Origin: an uncultured Bacteroidota bacterium
Lineage (GTDB): Bacteria > Bacteroidota > Bacteroidia > AKYH767-A > JABDAW01
Assembly: GCA_903844645.1 (NCBI GenBank)
Contig: CAIMUP010000067.1
Coordinates: 1 to 50,854 of the forward strand
Direction: 5' to 3'
DNA length: 50,854 nucleotides
Below are positions 36,329 to 43,371 of this stretch, in pieces. The notes below the pieces were generated by a model that made no database searches, was not told where the DNA came from, and worked only from the letters and a program-made list of their open reading frames with translations. The stretch's first letter is position 1. Each line of letters starts with the position of its first letter. A program made the position numbers and the translations under genes.

Positions 36329-37501
36329 TTATTTCTTCTTGACATCTTTGGCGAACTGTCCGCCATATTTTTTAAGCAATGTAACTGTGTCTGGATGTTT
36401 ATTAGCATCTGCCAAAGAAAGAGCCGTCTCTTTATACGTTGTTTTTACCCAATACTTAGTTTCTCCTTCCATTTCGCTGGTGTGTTCCACTTTTACCGAA
36501 ACATAATTAATATCTGCACCTGCTTTACAAAGTATTTCAACACAATCATTATATCCAAACATAGATGCCATCATCACAGGTGTTATTTTAATCCAAATCT
36601 TATCTATGTGAATTTCGGTTAGGGCGTTCATATTTGCTTTAGCATCCACCAATAGTTGCACAATATCTGCGTGTCCTTTCGAGCAAGCCATATATAATGG
36701 TGTTCTTTTAAAATATTCGGCAGTCATATTTACGTTCGCTTTTCCTTCTATCAAAGCTTTCACTACTCCTGTCTTGCCAAACTCACATGCCTGGTTCAGG
36801 ATGCATCCCCAGGTTCCTTTAACCGCCAAATTAGGATCTGCTCCATGCTCCAAAATAAATTTCGTAAGGTCTTCCAAAGTGCTATAATCATTTTCCTTGG
36901 CATCGGCTAATCGGGGAGGAAAAGTAACACCTAATTTTGAGAGACCAGTAGCCACTGTCTTTAGATAAACGAGTTTTTCTTGAGGTGTTTTAGTTCCCAA
37001 CAAGGTATTGAGCGGCTTTAAATCTATCTTATTAACCTGGTAGGATTCGTTGGCATCGGCACCCGCATCCACCAATAGTTTTATGATTTCTAATTTCGCA
37101 CTCGTCATGGCATTTGCCAATACAGGTTGTCCTAATTTGTCCTTCTTTTTGATATCTGCACCCGCTGCCAATAACAGTTTCACAGCTTCAGTATTTCCCC
37201 ATAATGAAGCATTCATCAAAGGGGTAAAGCCATTGGCTGCTGCAACAAAATCAATTTCCGACTTGGCATCAATCAATGCTTTCACCACATTGGCATCTGC
37301 CCAGCAGGAGGCAAGATTCAACGGAGTGCCAAAGGCAGGGTCCAAATTTTTTACATCCGCTCCCATAGCAATCGCAGTAAGCGCGTTCGGGTAATTAGCT
37401 TCTTTAAGAGCCTTCCATAAATCTTCCGTTGCTCCTGCAAAGGAAAGATGAGAGACGAATAGCATGGCGGCTATGGTCAATAAATTTTTGATTTGTTTCA
37501 T
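36329..37501 (-). CDS. Exported ankyrin-repeat protein
   Basis: The 390-residue protein has a signal peptide (cleavage after about residue 22, SFA). Nine or so ankyrin repeats follow (for example GFTPLMNASLWGNTEAVKLLLAAGADI, RTPLYMACSKGHADIVQLLVDAKA), with an irregular insert at about 155-215. The tail is basic (KDVKKK). Ankyrin repeats mediate protein binding, and export suggests a periplasmic or outer-membrane role. It is monocistronic with its own -7 box. Confidence 0.9.
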   Translation of the reverse strand: MKQIKNLLTIAAMLFVSHLSFAGATEDLWKALKEANYPNALTAIAMGADVKNLDPAFGTPLNLASCWADANVVKALIDAKSEIDFVAAANGFTPLMNASLWGNTEAVKLLLAAGADIKKKDKLGQPVLANAMTSAKLEIIKLLVDAGADANESYQVNKIDLKPLNTLLGTKTPQEKLVYLKTVATGLSKLGVTFPPRLADAKENDYSTLEDLTKFILEHGADPNLAVKGTWGCILNQACEFGKTGVVKALIEGKANVNMTAEYFKRTPLYMACSKGHADIVQLLVDAKANMNALTEIHIDKIWIKITPVMMASMFGYNDCVEILCKAGADINYVSVKVEHTSEMEGETKYWVKTTYKETALSLADANKHPDTVTLLKKYGGQFAKDVKKK

Positions 37502-37534
37502 GGTATTATAATTTTATTTGTTATTGTTAGGGGG

Positions 37535-37542
37535 CAAAATTA
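37535..37542 (-). promoter_or_regulatory. -7 box for the ankyrin gene
   Basis: TAATTTTG on the minus strand fits TAnnTTTG, 33 bp upstream of the start at 37501. Confidence 0.6.
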
Positions 37543-37603
37543 GGAAACTTTCTTTTATAAAAACAAACCCATCGCTTATATCCTTCCAATGCTTTTTGAA
37601 GGG

Positions 37604-37665
37604 TTTTTGAAGGGAAAGGAGCGGATTGGGAAGGAGGAGGAAGGTATAAAATGGGATTCGGTTAG
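37604..37665. repeat. Leader copy B1 before array 10
   Basis: The purine-rich segment TTTTTGAAGGGAAAGGAGCG... continuing through GGGAAGGAGGAGGAAGGTAT to GGTTA matches 38122-38185 closely. An extra TTTTTGAAGGG lies directly before it at 37593. TTTTTGAAGGGGAAG also occurs at 36208. Confidence 0.88.
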
Positions 37666-37998
37666 GTAAGTCTGTGTAGAGAATGGACGTTTGTGTGTAA
37701 GGATGATGTAAGTCTGTGTAAGAATGATGTAAGTCTGTGTAGAGAACAGACGTTTGTGTGTAAAGAATAGACGTTCATGTGTAGAGAATGGATGTTCGTG
37801 TGTAGAGAATAGACGTTCGTGTGTAGAGAATAGACGTTCATGTGTAGAGAATAGACGTTCGTGTGTAGAGAATGGACGTTCGTGTGTAGAGAATGGACGT
37901 TCGTGTGTAGAGAATGGACATTCGTGTGTAAGAATGAGGTAAGTCTGTGTAAGAATGAGGTAAGTCTGTGTAGAGAACAGACGTTTGTATATAAAGAT
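37666..37998. repeat. Tandem array 10, 21-bp unit, about 16 copies with duplicated edges
   Basis: The interior word is ACGTTCGTGTGTAGAGAATG plus one base. Both ends instead carry the word GTAAGTCTGTGTAAGAATGA. A 58-bp edge cassette at 37708-37765 recurs at 37939-37996 with three changes, 231 bp (11 x 21) away. Within the cassette GTCTGT and ACAGAC are complementary. The stretch 37999-38121 has no evident structure. Confidence 0.96.
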
Positions 37999-38121
37999 TA
38001 CCTAATCCAATGATAGATTTAGGAAAGTCAGGGGGAATCCTTCAAAGATCGGGAGCAGACCTAAAATAATCAACCCCATTACCCGAAATAACTACGGGTG
38101 TGCTTTATGCGATTTGAAGTG

Positions 38122-38180
38122 TTTTTGAAGGGGAAGGCGGAAATTGGGAAGGAGGAGGATGGTATGAAATGCGATTTGGC
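38122..38180. repeat. Leader copy B2 before array 11
   Basis: TTTTTGAAGGGGAAGGCGGA... with GGGAAGGAGGAGGATGGTAT matches leader B1 at 37604. The arrays after B1 and B2 have unrelated words. The fragment B3 at 38394 repeats the first 30 or so bases after the array. Confidence 0.88.
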
Positions 38181-38390
38181 GGTTAGAGAATGTGATTCAG
38201 TGGTTAGAGAATGTGATTCGGCGGTTAGAAAATGTGATTCGGCGGTTAGAGAATGCGATTCGGCAGTTAGAAAATTGGATTCGGCGGTTACAGAATGTGA
38301 TTCAACGGTTAGAAAATTGGATTCAGCGGTTAGAAAATGCGATTCGGCGGTTAGAAAATTGGATTCGGCGGTTAGAAAATGCGATTCAGC
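38181..38390. repeat. Tandem array 11, 21-bp unit, exactly 10 copies
   Basis: GGTTAGAAAATGTGATTCGG plus one base starts at 38181 and recurs every 21 bp to 38370 without any length change. Interior variants alternate AAATGTGATT, AAATGCGATT and AAATTGGATT. A half unit precedes it. Confidence 0.97.
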
Positions 38391-38393
38391 GGG

Positions 38394-38426
38394 TTTTTGA
38401 AGGGAAAGGAAGGGATTAGGAAGCCT
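38394..38426. repeat. Boundary fragment B3 after array 11
   Basis: TTTTTGAAGGGAAAGGAAGG followed by GATTAGGAAG matches the first 30 or so bases of leader B1. It overlaps the last codons and stop (TAA, plus-strand TTA at 38416-38418) of the next minus-strand gene. Confidence 0.8.
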
Positions 38427-38730
38427 CATCTGTATCGGGAAATTGATTTTCTGACAACATTGATTCAATAGCAACTTTTAATTCTGCACTTCCTTTGCCC
38501 CAATACTTTATTTTATCATTTTGTTTTTTACTCTTCTTCATATCCTCAAAGAAGGATTTGATAATCCCTATATCCTCTAGCACATATTGATTCAAATAAT
38601 CAGAATGTTTATCAACAAAACTTTCAAACTCGTTTATGACTTTTATTGCACCATAATAATCATCAAACGGAATATCATTTGACTTTTTCACCAAATCATT
38701 TATAGATTGTAAAAACTCTTCTTTATTCAT
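38416..38730 (-). CDS. Small acidic hypothetical protein
   Basis: The 104-residue helical protein has no signal peptide and no recognised family. It is AT-rich, with many Asp, Glu and Lys codons ending in A or T, unlike its larger neighbours. Its last residues (PDTDEAS) and stop codon come from boundary fragment B3 of the repeat system, so the original C-terminus may have been replaced. It follows two other AT-rich unknown genes on the same strand. Confidence 0.75.
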   Translation of the reverse strand: MNKEEFLQSINDLVKKSNDIPFDDYYGAIKVINEFESFVDKHSDYLNQYVLEDIGIIKSFFEDMKKSKKQNDKIKYWGKGSAELKVAIESMLSENQFPDTDEAS

Positions 38731-38757
38731 AATTTTACTTTATTTTTTAATTTCGAC

Positions 38758-39339
38758 TCACTCCAAACATCTATACATATTAATAAAATAGTCTTGTTGG
38801 TTTGTGGGTACATCAATATCAATAATACCACTAACTCCAAAAAATCTAATTGCACTTATTTTGATGTTTCTAATATGTTGCTTAAAATTTTCTTCATTTT
38901 CTTTAAAAGTTGACCATTCATCAGTTTTACAACAGGGATTAGGCATAAAACAGCAATACAATGTACTGCTAGTTGAACCACCACCTTTCGACAAGGTGAT
39001 TGGAAAAGGCTGGGTAGTTCCATCAATATTCATTGTAAAATTATCATCAAATAAAATTGTAACTGAAACTCTCTTTGCAAAGTTATTTGCAATTCCAAAA
39101 GAAAGATACGGAGAGTTATTTACAATATTGAACCCTATTCCCAAATAGGCTCCGTTTAAATATGGTTCTACTTTAAAAGTAATACTTCCCTTATCCAAGG
39201 TTAACTTTTTAAGGAAAGTTATGCTTGTAAATTTGGAAAATTTATCATATGATTTATAAATCAAATCATCACATTGGGCTTGAGAATTCAATCCAATTAA
39301 CAAAAAAGAAAGACTCAAAAAAAAGTTAGATAGTTTCAT
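38758..39339 (-). CDS. Secreted hypothetical protein
   Basis: The 193-residue protein has a signal peptide (about 1-21, NSQAQ). The rest is beta-rich, with several cysteines (a CCFMPNPCCK cluster around 130-140) that could form disulphides in the periplasm. No family is recognised. It lies 12 bp from the gene upstream and 27 bp from the gene downstream, so the three AT-rich genes are probably one transcript. Confidence 0.75.
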   Translation of the reverse strand: MKLSNFFLSLSFLLIGLNSQAQCDDLIYKSYDKFSKFTSITFLKKLTLDKGSITFKVEPYLNGAYLGIGFNIVNNSPYLSFGIANNFAKRVSVTILFDDNFTMNIDGTTQPFPITLSKGGGSTSSTLYCCFMPNPCCKTDEWSTFKENEENFKQHIRNIKISAIRFFGVSGIIDIDVPTNQQDYFINMYRCLE

Positions 39340-39351
39340 AATTAAGGGTAG

Positions 39352-39789
39352 TTATAATTTATGATATTTAGTAAGTATATCTTGTGTATCAAAACCATTT
39401 TTACTAAAATTGCTAATCTCTTCTTCTGTATAATCTTCTTGGTTTAGCAAGTCTGTTTTGATAATTCCGAAAGATTCATTCACAGGTTTTGTTGCATAAT
39501 TTTTTTTAATGTCAATAAGTTCATCACAAGCAATAATATTTCTAATTGTGATGGATTTGCCATTAATTCTTTTGAATGATTCGGAAGTAGGTATAAATTC
39601 AATTGTCATAACAAGACCTTTAACATTACAAACTTCATAAATAAACTCTCTTGAAACATTTTTATTAATAGAAATTCTATATTGTATTTCTTCCTTAACC
39701 AAGTCATTAAAAGTAATATCAACCTTTGTGGTATGTAATAAGACTATTAAAGAGTTTAAGTCCTTATCTCTTAAGTATGGATTATTCAT
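39352..39789 (-). CDS. Hypothetical protein
   Basis: The 145-residue cytoplasmic protein shows no signal peptide or membrane segment, and no recognised domain. It has a short helical N-terminus (NPYLRDKDLNSLIVLLHTTK) and a mixed C-terminal part. It is strongly AT-rich. It starts 46 bp after the aconitase stop on the same strand. Confidence 0.72.
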   Translation of the reverse strand: MNNPYLRDKDLNSLIVLLHTTKVDITFNDLVKEEIQYRISINKNVSREFIYEVCNVKGLVMTIEFIPTSESFKRINGKSITIRNIIACDELIDIKKNYATKPVNESFGIIKTDLLNQEDYTEEEISNFSKNGFDTQDILTKYHKL

Positions 39790-39835
39790 TATAATTAATT
39801 AGTTCTAAATTTTCAACTTTATTCCAAAAATCCCC

Positions 39836-42103
39836 TTACGCCGATATCCTCCCCCGAATAATATTCAAAGCACCTCCTGCCTTAAACCATTCTATCTGCC
39901 AGGCATTATAAGAATGATTAACTTTAATCTCCTCCTTACTTCCGTCTTTATGATTCAAAACTAAAGTCAGTGGAGTATTTGGGGCGAAAGTTGTCAAGCC
40001 GGTAATATCTATAGTATCATCTTCTTGAATCTTTTCGTAATCTTCCTTATTGGCGAATGTAAGAGCGAGCATTCCTTGTTTCTTGAGATTGGTCTCATGG
40101 ATGCGAGCAAATGATTTCACCAAAACAGCTCGAACACCTAAGAAACGTGGCTCCATAGCTGCATGTTCACGAGAAGAACCTTCGCCATAATTTTCATCGC
40201 CTACCACAATACTTCCTATCTTGGCAGCTTTGTATGCACGTTGCACCGCAGGAACCGAACCATACTCACCAGTCAATTGATTCTTCACAGAATCGGTCTT
40301 TTCATTGAAAGCATTTGTAGCTCCGATGAGCATATTGTTGGAGATATTATCCAAATGCCCACGATATTTCAACCAAGGACCAGCCATCGAAATATGATCG
40401 GTAGTACACTTGCCTTTTGCTTTAATCAATAATTTCAAACCATATAAATCAGTACCCTCCCAAGCCTTGAAAGGATCTAACAATTGCAAACGATCAGAGT
40501 CAGGAGAAACAGCGATATTCACCCCACTACCATCTTCGGCTGGTGCCTGAAAACCGGCATCCTCAACCGCAAAACCTTTCAATGGCAACTCAATTCCTTG
40601 TGGTTCAGATAACTTAATTTCTTTGCCATCCGCATTCGTCAAAGTATCGGTCATTGGATTAAAAGAAAGTCTGCCAGCAAGTGCCAAAGCCGTAACGATT
40701 TCGGGGGAAGCCACAAAAGCATGTGTATTCGGATTGCCATCATTACGCTTCGCAAAATTCCTATTGAAGGAAGTGATAATGCTGTTCTTTTCCTTGTTCT
40801 CTGCACCATGTCGCGCCCACTGCCCGATGCAAGGACCACAAGCATTCGCCAATAATTCACCACCCATCTTTTCAAAAGTTCCCAAATATCCATCGCGCTC
40901 CACAGTATATCGAACCTGCTCCGAGCCAGGCGTAATGGTGTATTCCGACTTCGCCTTGATATTATTATCAACCGCCTGTTTAGCAATCGAAGCAGCACGG
41001 GTAATATCCTCATAAGAAGAATTGGTGCAAGAACCAATCAAGCCAACATCCAACTTATCGGGCCAATTATTTTCCTTTACAGCAGCAGCAAATTTTGAAA
41101 GAGGCCACGCCAAATCTGGAGTAAAAGGACCATTGATATGCGGCTCCAATTCAGAAAGATTTATCTCAATAACCTGGTCAAAATACTTTTCAGGATTAGC
41201 ATAAACTTCAGGGTCGCCAGTCAGATGAGCAGCCACGCCATCAGCCAATTGCGCAATGTCAGTTCTGTCAGTTGATTTCAAATAATCAGCCATCTTCGCA
41301 TCATATCCGAAGATGGAAGTGGTAGCTCCAATCTCCGCACCCATATTACAAATAGTTCCCTTTCCAGTACAACTCAAAGACTGTGCTCCTTCACCGAAAT
41401 ATTCAAGTATAGCACCAGTTCCACCCTTCACAGTAAGGATTCCGGCAACTTTCAAGATAACATCTTTTGCAGATGTCCAGCCTGATATTTTGCCTGTTAA
41501 TTTTACACCAATCAACTTCGGAAACTTCAATTCCCAAGGCAAACCAGCCATCACATCGCAAGCGTCGGCACCGCCAACACCAATAGCAATCATGCCCAAA
41601 CCACCCGCATTCACAGTGTGAGAATCCGTACCAATCATCATCCCACCAGGAAAAGCATATTGCTCCAAAATAACTTGGTGAATAATCCCCGCACCCGGTT
41701 TCCAAAAGCCGATTCCATACTTATTCGACACCGAAGAAAGGAAATCATAAACCTCCTTATTTACATCCTTAGCCGTCGCCAAATCATCCTTCGCACCCAC
41801 CTTTGCCTGAATCAAATGGTCGCAATGAACGGTAGAAGGCACAGCCACTTTCGCCCGCCCCGCCTGCATAAACTGCAACAAAGCCATCTGCGCCGTAGCA
41901 TCCTGCATAGCCACGCGGTCAGGATTAAATTCCACATAACTACCACCGCGTTTATACTCCTCGGTCGGTTTTCCGGAGGTCAGATGAGAATACAAAATCT
42001 TCTCGGTCAAAGTCAGTGGCTTACCCACTACCTTGCGTGCTTCGGAAATGTTATTACCCATTTCGGAATACACTTTTTTGATCATTTCAATGTCGAATGC
42101 CAT
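39836..42103 (-). CDS. Aconitate hydratase
   Basis: The 755-residue enzyme isomerises citrate to isocitrate in the TCA cycle using a labile 4Fe-4S cluster. Cluster ligands are C359 (GSCTNSS), C422 and C425 (CGPCIG). The swivelling C-terminal domain has [21 protein letters not shown], including the active-site serine and arginine. Length and sequence style match the mitochondrial-type aconitase found in Bacteroidota rather than AcnA or AcnB. Citrate synthase and isocitrate dehydrogenase genes are not adjacent. Confidence 0.96.
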   Translation of the reverse strand: MAFDIEMIKKVYSEMGNNISEARKVVGKPLTLTEKILYSHLTSGKPTEEYKRGGSYVEFNPDRVAMQDATAQMALLQFMQAGRAKVAVPSTVHCDHLIQAKVGAKDDLATAKDVNKEVYDFLSSVSNKYGIGFWKPGAGIIHQVILEQYAFPGGMMIGTDSHTVNAGGLGMIAIGVGGADACDVMAGLPWELKFPKLIGVKLTGKISGWTSAKDVILKVAGILTVKGGTGAILEYFGEGAQSLSCTGKGTICNMGAEIGATTSIFGYDAKMADYLKSTDRTDIAQLADGVAAHLTGDPEVYANPEKYFDQVIEINLSELEPHINGPFTPDLAWPLSKFAAAVKENNWPDKLDVGLIGSCTNSSYEDITRAASIAKQAVDNNIKAKSEYTITPGSEQVRYTVERDGYLGTFEKMGGELLANACGPCIGQWARHGAENKEKNSIITSFNRNFAKRNDGNPNTHAFVASPEIVTALALAGRLSFNPMTDTLTNADGKEIKLSEPQGIELPLKGFAVEDAGFQAPAEDGSGVNIAVSPDSDRLQLLDPFKAWEGTDLYGLKLLIKAKGKCTTDHISMAGPWLKYRGHLDNISNNMLIGATNAFNEKTDSVKNQLTGEYGSVPAVQRAYKAAKIGSIVVGDENYGEGSSREHAAMEPRFLGVRAVLVKSFARIHETNLKKQGMLALTFANKEDYEKIQEDDTIDITGLTTFAPNTPLTLVLNHKDGSKEEIKVNHSYNAWQIEWFKAGGALNIIRGRISA

Positions 42104-42132
42104 AGCTATATAATTATAATTTTATCAGGCTG

Positions 42133-42140
42133 CAAATTTA
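42133..42140 (-). promoter_or_regulatory. -7 box for aconitase
   Basis: TAAATTTG on the minus strand fits TAnnTTTG, 29 bp upstream of the start at 42103. Confidence 0.65.
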
Positions 42141-42172
42141 CAAAATTATTTGGCGTCATGTTCATGATGTTC

Positions 42173-42225
42173 TTCATCCTTTTATTGCACCACCGCCAGA
42201 GCGGATGGTAGCATAATAGGATGAA
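42173..42225. repeat. Bipartite hairpin e, 3' of the GldM_C-like gene
   Basis: TTCATCCTTTTAT at 42173-42185 pairs with ATAATAGGATGAA at 42213-42225 (one mismatch). Inner stems ACC/GGT and CCGC/GCGG follow, then GGTAGC. It lies 8 bp beyond the stop of the minus-strand gene ending at 42234 and is probably its terminator. Confidence 0.85.
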
Positions 42226-42233
42226 GGAAAAAA

Positions 42234-42896
42234 CTACATTACCTTTAAGCTTATTCCAGTTATATAGCGAATAGTCTGGTCTGGTCCCTTAACTTTAATA
42301 TTACTAAAATACACTCGCGATGAAGGTGGTAATTGTTTTATTGCTTCTACCATTTCAGATGTAAATTGACCACTTGAGGGATTAGTAATTGTTCGATATT
42401 CTCCATTAATATCATATTCAAAATCGAAAGATAATACGGGGAACTTAGCACATACTTTGTCAATTATCGTAATTACACCCCATTGAACTAATAGTTTCGT
42501 TTTATCAATATTTCCTTTTTTTTGCCCTCCAACCATTGCATAAGGTCCGGGAATCTCTTTCACTTTATATCTTATTGCACCTATATATATGCTATCCGTT
42601 TCATTTACCTTTTTATAAATATCAAGCGTAATGTTACCAAATGTAATTGGCCAGACTCCAAATTTATCTTTATACCTGATAATCTCATCACATTTTGAGC
42701 AATGAACAATTATGTTTTCAAATGTAATTCCAGAAACAGAAATTGATACTTCATTCGGTATCCCTCTATAAATATAGCTTAATGAATCTGGTGAACAAGA
42801 AATTGTTGATGTTATTGATTCTTTAATTATGCCATTTGATTGCCCAAAACAAACTTGCATTAGGCAAATTGAAACAAAAGTAAGTATGCTTTTCAT
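42234..42896 (-). CDS. Secreted stand-alone GldM C-terminal-like protein
   Basis: The 220-residue protein has a signal peptide (about 1-18, CFGQ). The remainder resembles the C-terminal half of GldM/PorM, the T9SS inner-membrane motor protein: SLSYIYRGIPNEVSISVSG, then YKVKEIPGPYAMVGGQKKG, and SGQFTSEMVEAIKQLPPSSRVYFSNIKVKGPD near the end. True GldM begins with a membrane helix and is about 500 residues, so this is not GldM itself. A CSKC pair at about 68-71 is unusual. It may bind the GldM/GldN ring or be an independent adhesin-like domain. Confidence 0.8.
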   Translation of the reverse strand: MKSILTFVSICLMQVCFGQSNGIIKESITSTISCSPDSLSYIYRGIPNEVSISVSGITFENIIVHCSKCDEIIRYKDKFGVWPITFGNITLDIYKKVNETDSIYIGAIRYKVKEIPGPYAMVGGQKKGNIDKTKLLVQWGVITIIDKVCAKFPVLSFDFEYDINGEYRTITNPSSGQFTSEMVEAIKQLPPSSRVYFSNIKVKGPDQTIRYITGISLKVM

Positions 42897-42900
42897 CCCG

Positions 42901-42908
42901 CAAAACTA
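42901..42908 (-). promoter_or_regulatory. -7 box for the GldM_C-like gene
   Basis: TAGTTTTG on the minus strand fits TAnnTTTG, 4 bp upstream of the ATG at 42896, so the transcript would be leaderless or nearly so. Confidence 0.5.
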
Positions 42909-42939
42909 TAAAAAACCCTCATGTGTAGGATTTCTTGGT

Positions 42940-42980
42940 CTAATAAAATTTTCTTCCCCAAGGATTCTACACTTAAAAAC
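42940..42980. repeat. Leader copy C1 before array 12
   Basis: This 41-bp segment ending GGATTCTACACTTAAAAAC is identical at 37 of 41 positions to 43211-43251. The array starts at the very next base. Confidence 0.93.
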
Positions 42981-43166
42981 AGCGATTCTCCCATCCCTTA
43001 CCGCGATTCTCCCATCCCTTACAGCGATTCTCCCATCCCTTACCGCGATTCTCCCATCCCTTACAGCGATTCTCCCATCCCTTACCGCGATTCTCCCATC
43101 CCTTACCGCGATTCTCACATCCTCAACCGCGATTCTCACATCCTCAACCGCGATTCTCACTTTGCA
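42981..43166. repeat. Tandem array 12, 21-bp unit, 8 copies plus a partial
   Basis: CGCGATTCTCCCATCCCTTA plus one base recurs at 42981, 43002, 43023, 43044, 43065, 43086, 43107 and 43128. The first base alternates A and C, giving a 42-bp super-repeat. The last units change to CACATCCTCAAC. Confidence 0.97.
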
Positions 43167-43210
43167 GTTGATTTTTCTTTTGAATAAGTATAGAGATTCC
43201 CCTTTTTGGG

Positions 43211-43251
43211 CAAATAAAATTCCCTTCCACAAGGATTCTACACTTAAAAAC
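43211..43251. repeat. Leader copy C2 before array 12b
   Basis: Second copy of the 41-bp leader at 42940-42980. CCCTTTTTGGGCAAATAAAA at its left edge resembles GCCTTTTTGGGATAAAAATT before array 2 (4801). Confidence 0.93.
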
Positions 43252-43257
43252 CCGCCG

Positions 43258-43362
43258 GACTCACTCAATCGTCCATCGGAGACACTTAATCGTCCATAAT
43301 ACTCATGCGACCGACCGAAATACTCACACGACCGTCCGAAGAACTCACACGACCGTCCAAAA
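43258..43362. repeat. Tandem array 12b, 21-bp unit, 5 diverged copies
   Basis: Units start at 43258, 43279, 43300, 43321 and 43342; the clearest word is ACTCACACGACCGTCCGAAG plus one base. The early copies are diverged. The array ends 9 bp before the porU stop codon. Confidence 0.9.
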
Positions 43363-43371
43363 TGGACTAAA

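Noticed and set aside
37754-37942. Open frames of heptad repeats inside arrays (also at 4716, 20660, 20810, 23493, 28250, 28295, 38098, 42829 and 50658)
   Set aside because: A 21-bp period keeps frames open automatically. The frames occur on both strands, have no consistent start signal or promoter box, and the 20-bp array breaks the pattern.
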